Shown piece after piece: positions 23,461 through 34,492 of a stretch of 64,000 nucleotides of DNA. Position 1 is the first letter of the stretch. Every line of letters begins with the position of its first letter. The position numbers were made by a program, and so were the translations under genes. The notes under the pieces are model-generated. The model worked only from the letters and a program-made list of their open reading frames with translations, was not told the origin of the DNA and did no database searches. This DNA is from Ilyonectria destructans (Eukaryota > Ascomycota > Sordariomycetes > Hypocreales > Nectriaceae): the NCBI GenBank assembly GCA_020740775.1, contig JAHEWK010000020.1, forward strand, positions 1 to 64,000. Reading direction: 5' to 3'.

Positions 23461-24540
23461 AAAGGAAGATGCTTTCATTCAGGGCCACCATATAATATGG
23501 CGATTTAGGGTAAGAGCGAAGAATGGGTGAGACAAGCGAACACGACGTAAAAGTGAACTCAGTGACGTAGGATATAGGATAATTTCCTAATTAGCAAGAT
23601 GGCTCCTCATGAATAGATGTTTTGTATCTGAACTATGTTACGTAGGGTGATAAAATCTAGATCGTGCGCAATAATTCAATGATGTCTGCAACTGGTATCC
23701 GTAGCTATGATGGGATCGCTTTTGTTTCCTTCCATACTAATCCTCCTCCACATTCAGTCGAGTATTGTGCAAAACGAAACTTGCCTGTTTTAGGACGTCG
23801 CTGTGGAGCCAACTAGGATACCGTCCGGTCCAAGCCTTGCTCTCATTGGTTCGAGTCCCAGACAAACGACCAGGGTGTAACGATAATTGACAGGGCTGTA
23901 ACGATATTTCGTAAGCAGCCTCTCTGAGCTCAGGCCATGCTTTCGTCTTGACAACGGGATGCATGCCTTCTATTGCGAGTTTCTTGGTCAAGAGTAAGGA
24001 AAAAATAGTCTTCTTGGTATAAATCAATTAATTACGCTCTTCTCTATCTTTTCATCTAGGTATTGCTGTATGCATCGGTGTGTTTTAATTTTGATGAAAT
24101 AAAATGTCCCCGTCGACTGCCTACGTGAATTCCACCAAGTCCCCGCAGACTCAAGCCTGGTGGGAGCCGGATTCGCATGTCCTATAGGCAGGACTGTAAT
24201 CCAATCCATGTTGAGTGGAGACGCATCTGACCAATCCACGTCGAGTGGAGCTTTTCAATTCAAGTTCTCGTGGTAAGAAGTTATCGTCGTAATAAAAGTC
24301 CTTCGGACTGAAAAATAGGGCCCCTATGACCCTCAATCAACAGAGGAATAACCTTCTCAAGTTACATCATTTGATCAATTACTTCTGCTATTGCATACAG
24401 CAAATTGCGTATCCAACACTATATTAATAAGAATAAAACTTTACTAACTTATAGTAATAGAACTTTACTCTTTTCTTTTTTCTTTAAGTTTAGATATATA
24501 ATATAAAAACTTTGTTATTAAATAAACTTAAGCTGGACGA
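23461..24540. other. intergenic, no gene recognised
   Basis: No recognisable protein. A direct repeat of a 19-nt stretch beginning CCAATCCA and ending GAGTGGAG occurs at about 24198 and 24231. The last 150 bp are strongly AT-rich and precede a transposase fragment. Confidence 0.4.
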
Positions 24541-24766
24541 AGCTGTATAACCAGTCCTTTCTGACCTCAACATATGCAACAAGATCTTCTTCCTCCCGTT
24601 TTGACAGTCATTTATACAAAGAGACGGCATCGGGTCTTGCTCGCTGTTTGCCTTGATGGCGGCGGCGCAAGGTAGTCTCGTAACAATGAAATTTTCTAGC
24701 GGTCTCAGCGTAATTAATAAACTCCGAGGTCTTCAAAAACTCAAGCGCTTTGTCAATTGCTACCAT
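24541..24766 (-). pseudogene. N-terminal fragment of a pogo/Tc1-type transposase
   Basis: From ATG at 24766 the frame reads MVAIDKALEFLKTSEFINYA, ETARKFHCYETTLRRRHQG, then, after an in-frame TGA (24608-24610, probably TGG originally), LSKREEEDLVAYVEVRKDW. This is the helix-turn-helix start of a pogo-like transposase. The rest is missing and replaced by AT-rich sequence. It is too short for a TE boundary to be set. Confidence 0.65.
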
Positions 24767-25010
24767 GGCTGTTGAGTTATTGTAAATTGGTAAATTGAAG
24801 TTGAGAGTGAAAGTCGGTGTGAGTCCAGCGGATCACCGGACCGGCACATCACCCACGCACGTTACGGAGAAAGGCTACATCTAATAGCGCGCTATAGCAC
24901 AAACAGCACAACGCGACCAGATAACTCTAAAACGACAGCCGGCAATGCACAACAGTTGACGGACTACCCGAGTATAACCCTTGACAAACGGGCTAACCTG
25001 CTGTCAGGCG

Positions 25011-26311
25011 TTAGTTTCGCGCCAGCGTGCCACGCATTGGTATCGATGCCACCTCAGTGTTGAAAAGGCTGTACGGAATGTGGTGCACGATGTGGCCGGT
25101 CTGCTCGAGCGACTCATAACTCTCGGTCAGCCCCGTAGCACCGATGTAGCGACTGTGCGCATCAAAAACATTCCGACAGACTGGTGCACGCCGACGCCGA
25201 AGGTCGCAATGCGACGCCGCTTCTTCGTCACATCGAAACGGTACGGATCCTCGAAGACCGTTTCATCCCGGTTAGCGGAGGTCTGGAAGGCGACGACCAC
25301 CTCACCCGCCTTGATTGGCTGGCCGAGCACCTCCATATCGACGGTGGCGAGACGGACGAGGTGCATGGAGTTGCCTCCCCAGCGGAGGGCTTCGTCGGCG
25401 GCACGACTGCTGTTAATAAGCTCGGGGTTCTCCTGCAGCAACTGGAACTGCTCGGGGTGGTGCAGCATCGCGATGATGGGGTTATAGATCGCGGCGTTGG
25501 CTGCGGTGCCGACGATGTTGGATATCGTGAACTATAAGTAAGTGATGACCTGATGGTGTGTGAGCTGGCCTGCGTCCTTATCCGCATTTAAGGCTGTGAA
25601 GATATCGTCTCTCGGATTCTTGCGGCGGTCTGCCAGAACCTCCTCAATAAGCCCCACGAGCTTCGTAATCCCGTCGCCGTCAGCGTATTTCGCCTCGAAG
25701 TTCAGGTCCATGTTGGAGGCGATCAGCTGCTCGCTGATGGAGCGGAGCCGCTCCGCCACTTCACCCTCGAGGCCGTAGAACGCGACTCCGATCCCCGCCT
25801 GGGTGCGGTACGCGAGAGGAGTCATGTCGGTGCCGCCGCTCTTTGCGAAGGCTGCGATGTCGGCACGGATGGACTGGTCGATGGCGAGCTTGGCCGCGTT
25901 GATAGCCTTGCCGTTCGTGTGGCGCTCGACTGCCGAGTGGTATTTGCAGTGGAGCTCGCCATCCAGCGAGAAAAAAAGATCGTGCAGCCCCAGCTCCTCT
26001 GACGTGCGATCGATCACGGGATGCATGCTGCTGAAGGACTTGTGATCGCGGATGACCTGGTAGAACCTATTATAGGAGGTCACCGCCCAGAACGGCTTGT
26101 TGTCGAACGCCTTCGCGCCTCCCTTGGTGTGCCAGAAGACCGGTGCCTGCTCTCGCAGGAGGCGAAGTGCGGCGTGGAAGTCACCCTCGGTGTACAGCTT
26201 GTGATCGGTTAGGTCGATCTCGTCCAGGGACGTGACTGGGCCGGTGAGCGGCTCGAAAGGCGAGCTCGTGTAGAACGGGTCGTTGTCGATGCGGGGCCCG
26301 AAAGTACTCAT
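25011..26311 (-). pseudogene. dead copy of the bacterial-type cytochrome P450 at 46846
   Basis: Aligns end to end with the intact P450 at 46846-48156, by eye about three quarters identical. Start ATG at 26311 (MSTFGPRIDNDPFYTSSPFE). Defects seen directly: TAG at 25532-25534 where the intact copy has TGG (TYL-W-FTMSN); a one-base deletion near 25127 that ends the frame after ATSVLRG, whereas the next frame still reads LTESYESLEQTGHIV and stops at 25011; and loss of the heme-ligand cysteine (GVGVHQSVG here, GVGVHQCIG in the intact copy). The E-A-L-R (ExxR) motif is kept. Loss of the thiolate ligand alone would abolish P450 chemistry, so this is a pseudogene, not a sequencing slip. Confidence 0.9.
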
Positions 26312-26479
26312 GGTGCTCCTACTTTTCCTTTGTGAGTCGGTTAATGTATTTTGGGGTTTAGTATGACAATTTGAGCGTATGGCTCGAGTTATATCCTCAC
26401 GGCTCACCGTTGAAGTTGGCAACGAGCGCACGGACGTTTGTAGCGCATACTAACACGGGGATGCGGAGATGCCAGCGCG

Positions 26480-26491
26480 GGGGAGTGCGGG
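26480..26491 (-). promoter_or_regulatory. near-match to the CCGGNAYTCCCC motif
   Basis: The minus strand reads CCCGCACTCCCC, one base different from CCGGCACTCCCC found upstream of the Zn2Cys6 gene at 41369. It lies about 170 bp upstream of the dead P450 start. Confidence 0.35.
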
Positions 26492-26540
26492 GATGGAAAC
26501 TACCTATAGGTACTGGCCGGCACGGAGCTGTATAACTGCC

Positions 26541-27400
26541 CGAGGCCTTAGTAGATACTGGGGTGCAGATGTAGAACTTCCTGAGGTACTGGTAGATAGT
26601 GCTGATATTTAATGGATAGTAGTATAGAGATATTAAACTTCTTAATATATTAGTAAACTTTAGTATAACTTATAGATATTTAGTAAATACTAGTATAGGG
26701 TAATTATCTAACTTAAGCTATTATAAAAGTTATAAGTTTAATATCTTTAAGTATTAAGTAATTAATAAAATAATTTATTTTCTATTAGAAGTTTTAGAAT
26801 TTTATTAAATTAATATTACTAAAGAAATTAAGTAAAGTTAGTATAATTTAATATATAACTTTAAGTAATTTTTAATAGTATTACTATAACTAACGTGTAT
26901 GACAAGCATGCCGGTCAAATAAGTATACCGGTCACTTACATTTTATACCTTAAATCGTAATTTTTAAAAATTTCTTAAAAATCAGAACTAAGCCTAAAAT
27001 TGCTAAAACTTAGAATATAGGTTAATTATATAATATATTATATAAAGGTTTTTTATAAAATTTTGCTTATTTCTTTTTATAAAGTTATTAAGAAAAAGCC
27101 TATTCGCACTGTGTATCTTCATATTTTTATATATAATAGGCTAATTAAAAATTTAAGAAAAATACTATACTATTTTCTTTTTTTTAAATATCTAAAAATG
27201 ATTTTCTTATATTTTTAATAGTTATATAGCCCGTTTTCGAAAATCTAATATTGCTACTTTTAGCTGTACAGTATAAGTGTCCGGCAAGCTTGTTTGACCG
27301 GCATGCTTATCACATACGTTAGTAAATAAATACTATATAGACTAAGAGTAATAAAAACTTAATACCCCTGGAAATCCAGTCCCCAAAACAGGGATCAAAG
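26541..27400. other. AT-rich block, no gene
   Basis: Long runs of A and T with almost no open reading frame, in sharp contrast to neighbouring coding DNA. This is the composition expected of sequence mutated by repeat-induced point mutation. A MITE with GC-richer ends is embedded at 26893-27319. Confidence 0.55.
26893..27319. mobile_element. 427-bp MITE with TA duplication and pogo-like ends
   Basis: The ends begin ACGTGTATGACAAGCATGCC (left) and ACGTATGTGATAAGCATGCC (right, complement) and match over about 50 bp with some differences. TA flanks both sides (26891-26892 and 27320-27321). The interior is AT-rich and non-coding. The outer end resembles that of the pogo element at 58135 (ACGTGCATGATAAGC). 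Confidence 0.75.
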
Positions 27401-28525
27401 GAAAGAAATACATTGCTACGTTTTCATTAGCCTGGAACGGGCAGAGAATAACGTAGGAGGCTTGTCAAAGCCCGTGGAATCCGCGGCATTCCTCGGAAAG
27501 AGTGGAGAAGGGATTGACACGTACCGCCTTGTGGAGTCGCGGGAGGCAATTTACGGCCCCGTAACGGACTCCGTCAAGAGTCTTGATGAGGATGAAACAT
27601 TCGGAAGGAAAGAAGAGAATGAGAGTGAGTTTCTTATTGTATAATCTTCGTCATGAACCAGGAACTGACGACTGTTGTTCGGGCTTCGTCAAGTATCGCG
27701 GCCGAGAAAGTCCGCCGTTCGGATCCGGATCTTCACCACCCTAGCCAGTTAGAACAGGCTGATGAGATCCCCCCGACAAAACCGTCAAGTTGGAAGAACA
27801 ACCAATTCTTTTTCTAAGATTCACTAGAGTAGGGCCTACAGTCCATCAAATAGTGTTAATAAGCGTACATTCTGGGGGAATTACCAGGTCCGAAGCGGTC
27901 ACATCAGATCACAGATGCCTTGAGTACGAATACGCATGTATCCAGCCTTGTTGATGAGACTAAAACTTAATCCCGGTAAGGGATCCACAGATGATTCTGT
28001 GTAGGTGCCCACAATTTACCGAGAGCACATGACCCCCCAGCCTTTTTGGTCAACTACACTCCGTCTCTTGCCAACGTCTCTCAGGCACACACTACACTCG
28101 CAGGCCATTCTACCTTATGTCTACCTGTACTGCATGATTCAGCTATCTCACACGGAGCTGTAATTTCCCATTATCATTTATTTGTTGTTAACTACAAAGA
28201 ATCCTAACGCCTCCATATCCAAGGTCACCCAAAGCCGTGTCAAAGGGCTCCCATCATCTATCTACTGTTGAGTCATGCCTTAACGCGAGAATGCCTCCAT
28301 TTACACCCAGTTTGATATGCAGATTCCATGGCTGTGATAAACCGTATGCTGCTCTTCGCCAACGGTCAAAAGTCTCAGCGCTAGAACGACTCTGTGACCT
28401 GGACCCATATTACCATCATGTGTTTGATGCTTCTTGTTTCTCGACCAAGCAAGTCGCCGTGAAGGGTATAAGAGGCCCTCCAGCTGAGATTACTTCTTCG
28501 AAATCATGTAAAGCTGTCTTGAATG
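27401..28525. other. intergenic, no gene recognised
   Basis: Short frames at 27462 and 28237 have no recognisable motif. The sequence downstream of the truncated regulator at 28526 does not continue a fungal transcription-factor domain in any frame that I can see. Confidence 0.4.
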
Positions 28526-28967
28526 CTAATGCACTAGCTTATGATGTGGTTGAGCATTCGAAGAAGCCACCGTCTCATACTCTGGAGGTGGACTCGAGTT
28601 GGTATCCGCCGTGCTGCTAGACTCGCTGCATTGCTCCGCAGAGTCATAAATCAAGGCCTTTTGCACACATGTGCATCTCTTCAGGAGCTGCTCGCATCTC
28701 CCCAAGCGTTCCATCAGCTCCTTGGTAGACTTCCGACGCTTTCGCTTGGGAGCTGGTGTACTTGGGATGCATACAACTTTGGCCTTCCAAGCATGTTAGA
28801 ACAACGACTATCGTAGGAGCAAGCAGCATATGTAATTTCCTCACCTTGATGCAAAATGAGCAAGGACTCTTGCGGTCGCACTTCTTCTTGCGCTGTTGGC
28901 AAAGTACACAAGCTAATATCCTCTTTGACTCTGTCGGTCTTTGTGAATCGAGAGACTGGGCTGCCAT
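28526..28967 (-). CDS. Zn2Cys6 regulator, DNA-binding part only (probably truncated)
   Basis: Two exons on the minus strand, 28967-28845 and 28783-28526, with a 61-nt intron (GTGAGG to GGAAG); the product is 126 residues. The binuclear cluster is complete: Cys20, 23, 30, 36, 39 and 46 (C-x2-C-x6-C-x5-C-x2-C-x6-C), with the intron splitting it between Cys39 and Cys46. The usual linker and dimerisation start follow (PKRKRRKSTKELMERLGRCE). The large middle homology region that regulators of this class normally carry is absent. It may be a truncated gene, a small DNA-binding competitor, or a gene whose further introns I missed. It is divergent from the PDR transporter at 29599, at a distance of 631 bp. 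Confidence 0.65.
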
Positions 28968-29598
28968 GGTGTTGTGTCGAGTAGGCCAAGATAGATCTGC
29001 TGAGTAACAAAAGTAACTATTAGGCAAAAGTAAGCAGTCTTTGTAGAATTCTTGTTGCTCGGTGAGTGAGTCTATCCGGCGGAAGGCTTGGGGATTCGTG
29101 CTGATAATGCTGTAGGCAGTGCCGGGGTTTATCTCATCCGTTTGAGGAAAGCGGACAGCCGTAGATTGGTCCTCTTCGATATTATTAATGCAACATTTCC
29201 TTCATGCCTTCGTCGGGAACGGACACTCGTCGGGGCCCGAGTTCTTGTCGGGGACGGGGAGTTGACGGGACCCGTGTCTTGACAGCCCGGACTCACCAAC
29301 CTTCGGGAGGACGGGTTGAGCTGGACCCCCGTCCATGATAAGGATAAGACCTGGTGAGGACCTCGTAGTGGTCAATGTCAAAGCAACAGTTTCAAGTCAT
29401 TCCTTTTATCCATTTACTTATACCTTCCTTCATTAATACTTCTTTGTTTCCTAATTCTGAATCGGTTTGTCAACGCCATCCATTGTCTCTCAGTCACAAC
29501 CCGCCTAACAATCGAGTGATAGACAGCCACATAACTGCAACGACAACGGGACAGCACGACCAAATCGCTAGGCTGGACACATTGTCTTGCTTCAGAAC
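28968..29598. promoter_or_regulatory. divergent upstream region of Zn2Cys6 gene and PDR transporter
   Basis: Non-coding, with a GC-rich stretch (about 29210-29330) of repeated CGGG and CGGGG motifs that could hold CGG half-sites for zinc-cluster regulators. No precise operator can be named. Confidence 0.35.
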
Positions 29599-32500
29599 AT
29601 GTCTGCCTCGCTGAACCCCGACTCTGCCACCCCGGGCGAGGCACCCATGGGCGCTCCCGGCTCTCTTCACGGCAGCCACGACACCGTCGTCGACATTGAC
29701 ACTATTGCCTCTCCCGCCCCCTCGACCGAGAAGCCCAAAAATGCCTCCAACAACCGCAAGTCGGAGAACGAGAAGGCGAACTCGAGCGATGACGAAGAAG
29801 ACGACACGAGCGGGATGGAGCGTCGCCACTCCATCGTCCGTGACCTTGCGCGGCAATACACTTCGAATTCCACCCACCATTTCCAGGGCGATGGCGCCGC
29901 GCTCTTCGCTGCCAACGACCCTAACTCTCCTGTCAACCCTTCGAGTGAGAAGTTCAATGCCAGAGCCTGGGCAAAGGCCGTAGCCAAGACCATGTCCGAG
30001 CACGGCAGTGGATTCCGTCAGAGCGGCCTCTGCTTCGAAGAGATGAATGTCTTTGGATACGGCGCCGAGACCGACTATCAAAAGGACGTTGGCAACGTGT
30101 GGCTCGAGATCCCGAGTCTCTTCCGCAACCTCACTTCGAGCACGCGCGGCAAGCGACGGATTGACATCCTTCGAGGCTTTGACGGTGTTGTTAAGGCTGG
30201 CGAGATGCTGGTTGTTCTTGGACCTCCTGGCTCTGGTTGTTCGACTTTCTTGAAGACAATTTCTGGCGAGACGAACGGGATCTACGTTGATGACAGCACG
30301 TATTTCAACTACCAGGGTCTTCTTGCTGAGGAGATGCACAACCATCACAAGGGAGAAGCCATCTATACAGCTGAAGTTGACGTTCACTTCCCCATGCTCT
30401 CCGTCGGAGACACCCTCACCTTTGCCTCCCGCGCCAGATGCCCTCAAAACTTGCCCCCTGGCGTCGCCCACAACCAGTACAGCGACCATTTCCGAGATGT
30501 CGTCATGGCCATGTACGGCATCAGCCACACCATCAACACCCAGGTCGGCGACAACTACATTCGAGGTGTATCCGGTGGTGAGAGGAAGCGAGTCACGATC
30601 GCCGAGGCCACCCTTTCCAACGCTCCGTTCCAATGCTGGGATAACTCAACCCGTGGTCTCGACTCGGCTAATGCGATCGAATTCTGCAAGACCTTGCGAT
30701 TGCAATCCGAGCTCTTTGGACAGACCTGCGCTGTTTCGATTTACCAGGCTCCTCAGAGCGCATACGACCTGTTCGATAAGGCTCTGGTCATCTACGAAGG
30801 CCATCAAATCTTCTTTGGCCCTGCTGAGGAAGCCAAGCAATACTTCATCAACCTCGGCTTCGAGTGCCCCGATCGTCAAACTAGCCCTGACTTCCTGACT
30901 TCGATGACGGCGCCATCTGAACGTGTTGTCCGCCCTGGCTGGGAGAATCGCGTCCCCCGGACGCCCGAAGAATTCGGCGCCCGATGGAAGCAGAGCCGAG
31001 AGTATCAGCTCGTCAAGAACGAGATTTATCAGTACAAGGCCGCGCACCCCCTGAACGGTTCCAGCGCCGAGGTTTTCCGCGAGAACAAGAAGGCAAGCCA
31101 AGCTAAGGGCCAGCGCGTCAAGTCGCCCTTCACTCTCTCGTACGCGCAGCAAATCAACCTCTGTCTCTGGCGAGGCTGGAAGAGACTCATCGGATCGCCT
31201 GGCCTGACAATCTTCTCACTCATTGCAAACTCGGCAACGGCTCTGATCATCTCGTCTCTCTTCTACGATTTGCAGCCAACAACTGCATCGTTCTACCAAA
31301 GAGCAGCGGTCTTATTCGTCGCCATCCTCTCCAACGCCTTCTCGAGTGCCCTGGAAATCTTGACTCAGTATGTTCAGCGACCTATTGTTGAGAAACATAC
31401 CCGCTACGCTTTCTACCACGCATCTGCCGAATCGTTCGCATCTATCTTAGTTGACATACCCTACAAAGTCATCAACGCCATATTTTACAATCTCGTTATA
31501 TACTTCATGACGAACCTGAACCGCGAGCCAGGAAACTTCTTTTTCTTCTTCTTCGTCTCGTTCCTCATGGTCCTCACCATGTCAGGAATTTTCCGGTCTA
31601 TGTAAGTTTCCTTGCCCTGAAATGAGAGCTGTTGCTAATCATACCTAGTGCTTCGCTGTCCCGTACCCTCTCGCAGGCCATGGTTCCAGCATCGATTTTG
31701 ATTCTCGCCCTCGTCATTTTCACCGGCTTCGTCATCCCTGTCGACTACATGCTTGGCTGGTGCCGTTGGATCAACTATCTGGACCCCGTTGCCTACGGCT
31801 TCGAGGCGCTCATGATCAACGAGTTCCACAACCGCAACTTCACTTGTGATCAGTTTGTGCCCAACCCATTGGTCCCCGGTTACGAAGACGTTGGTGCCAT
31901 GAACCGCGCTTGTTCTGCTGTTGGTGCCGTTCCAGGCGAGGACTTTGTCAACGGCGATGCGTACATCAACTCGCAGTACAGTTATTACCATAGCCACAAG
32001 TGGCGTAACGTTGGTATCCTGATTGCCTTTGCCATCTTCTTCCATATCCTCTATATCGTCGCCACCGAGGTCATTTCAGCCAAGAAGTCCAAGGGTGAAG
32101 TCCTTGTCTTCCGCCGAGGACACTTGCCTGCTCATGCACAGGGCAAGGGAGACTCCGAGGCCGCCTCTTCAGGCCCCATCACCACTGTCGACAAGCTTCG
32201 GGATGGTAAGGACGCTGGCAACATCCAGGGTTCAACCAGCGTCTTCCACTGGAACAATGTTTGTTACGATATCAAGATCAAGGGCGAACCAAGGCGTATT
32301 CTGGACAACATCGATGGATGGGTCAAGCCAGGAACCCTCACTGCTCTTATGGGTGTGTCAGGTGCCGGTAAAACCACTCTTCTCGACTGTCTCGCAGACC
32401 GTATCTCGATGGGCGTCATCAATGGAGAAATGCTAGTCGACGGCAAGATTCGCGATGAATCGTTCCAACGCAAAACAGGCTATGTGCAGCAACAGGATCT

Positions 32501-34172
32501 TCACTTGGAAACCAGCACCGTCCGCGAGGCCTTGACTTTCAGCGCCCTGCTTCGACAACCCGCGACAACTCCCAGGGCCGAGAAGATTGCCTATGTTGAT
32601 GAGGTCATCAAGCTGTTGAACATGCAAGAGTATGCTGACGCTGTGGTTGGCGTGCTGGGCGAGGGTCTCAACGTTGAACAGCGTAAGCGACTTACGATTG
32701 GTGTTGAGCTCGCAGCCAAGCCGCGTCTGCTTCTGTTCGTGGACGAACCGACTTCTGGACTTGACTCTCAGACCTCCTGGGCTATTCTCGATCTCCTTGA
32801 GAAGCTCTCCAAGGCCGGACAGTCTATTCTCTGCACCATCCATCAACCGTCTGCTATGCTCTTCCAACGCTTCGACCGGCTGCTTTTCCTCGCCAAGGGA
32901 GGACGAACCATCTACTTCGGAGATATCGGTGAAAACTCTGAGACTCTGACCAACTATTTCGTGAAGAACGGATCCGCTCCCTGCCCCAAGGGAGAGAACC
33001 CAGCTGAATGGATGCTTGAGGTCATTGGCGCTGCCCCTGGCTCGCACACCGATATCGACTGGCACCAGACTTGGAGAGATAGCCCCGAATATCAGAATGT
33101 TCAGACCGAGCTTCATCATCTCAAGGACGAAGGTAATGGTGGCAACGCCGCTGCTCACAACGATGACCCTGAATCGTACCGCGAGTTTGCCGCGCCTTTC
33201 TGGCACCAGCTCCAGGTTGCCACTCAGCGAGCCTTTGAGCAATACTGGCGCACACCTTCCTACATCTACTCCAAGGCTGCATTGTGTATATCGGTCGCCC
33301 TCTTCATCGGTCTAGTCTTCCTCAATGCCCCTCTGACTATTCAAGGCTTGCAGAACCAGATGTTCGCCATCTTCAACATTTTGACCATTTTTGGTCAGCT
33401 CGTCCAGCAGCAAATGCCTCACTTCGTTACCCAACGCTCGCTCTACGAGGTTCGAGAACGCCCATCGAAAACGTACAGTTGGAAGATCTTTATGCTCTCT
33501 CAGGTTATCGTTGAGATCCCGTGGAATACGCTCATGTCCGTCCTGATGTTTGTCTGCGTCTATTATCCGGTCGGCTTCGATAAGAACGCGGCGGCAGCTG
33601 GACAGACGGCCGAGCGCGGTTTTCTCATGTGGCTTCTCTTCTGGCAGTTCCTCATCTTCACCTGCACTTTTGCCCATGCTTGCATCGCCATCACGGATAC
33701 TGCAGAGGCAGGCGGAAACTTAGCCAGCGTCCTCTTCATGCTTTGCTTGTTATTCTGCGGTGTGTTGGCAGGCCCCGATAGCTTGCCCGGCTTCTGGATC
33801 TTCATGTATCGGGTTTCGCCATTCACGTATCTAGTCTCATCGATCATGGCGACTGGTTTGGCGAACACAGAGGTTACATGCTCACCCAACGAATACGCCG
33901 TCTTCAATCCTCCCGACAACCAAACCTGCATCCAGTATCTGGGTGATTACATCGCTGGAGCTGGTGGCTACGTCCTGAACGAAGACGCAACTGAGAACTG
34001 CAACTTCTGTACCATTAAGGACACCAACGTCTTCCTGGATAGCATCAGCTCCAGCTACGAGCACCGATGGAGAGACTGGGGTATTGGCATGGTGTACATT
34101 GCCGTCAACATTGTGGCTTCTCTCGGCCTCTACTGGCTTGTTCGCATGCCAAAGGGCAAGAAGAAAGCCTAA
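29599..34172 (+). CDS. ABC-G (PDR/CDR-type) multidrug transporter
   Basis: Plasma-membrane drug and metabolite exporter. Two exons, 29599-31601 and 31649-34172, with a 47-nt intron (GTAAGT, GCTAAT, CTAG); the product is 1508 residues, the usual length for full-size fungal PDR proteins. Order is NBD1-TMD1-NBD2-TMD2. NBD1 has the PDR-typical degenerate Walker A (GPPGSGCST, residues 208-216, Cys for Lys), an intact signature VSGGERKRV and an altered Walker B ([13 protein letters not shown]). NBD2 has a normal Walker A (GVSGAGKTT), the degenerate signature LNVEQRKRL and Walker [14 protein letters not shown]. Each TMD shows six hydrophobic segments. The protein starts at the first ATG after a leader; an in-frame TTG at 29587 is not a start. 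Azole or fungicide efflux is known for relatives; the substrate here is unknown. Confidence 0.96.
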
Positions 34173-34492
34173 ACTTTTGGGGGTTTTCAGAACCCTTTTT
34201 TTTCTTTTTCTTACTTGGCGAATGCAAATAAGGATAGGGTATAGGAAGGATTGTTAATCATAGATCGAACCTCACTTAGACTTAGACAACACACTCGGAT
34301 TTGACACTGCACTCATTCATTACCTTAGATTTCCTAAACACATCAAGTTTCCAGCCACATGTGACTTACACAAACATCTTTTTCTAAACTCGTTACCTTA
34401 CTTATCTGAATCGTTTGACCAAGTAGTTACTTGTCTTAACAATGGAGCACAGATACTGTTTTGGTACCATTAGTCTAGCTAGTATTATTAAA
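34173..34492. other. 3' flank of transporter, no gene
   Basis: Non-coding region between the convergent ends of the transporter and the acyltransferase remnant. It contains T-rich stretches just after the transporter stop. Confidence 0.5.

Noticed and set aside
23845..23860. GGTTCGAGTCC, identical to a tRNA B box
   Set aside because: The bases on either side do not form a T-stem, and no A box or acceptor stem lies at the proper distance.
29494..30633. 379-codon minus-strand frame opposite the transporter
   Set aside because: It is antisense to the first nucleotide-binding domain, and codon use fits the transporter strand.
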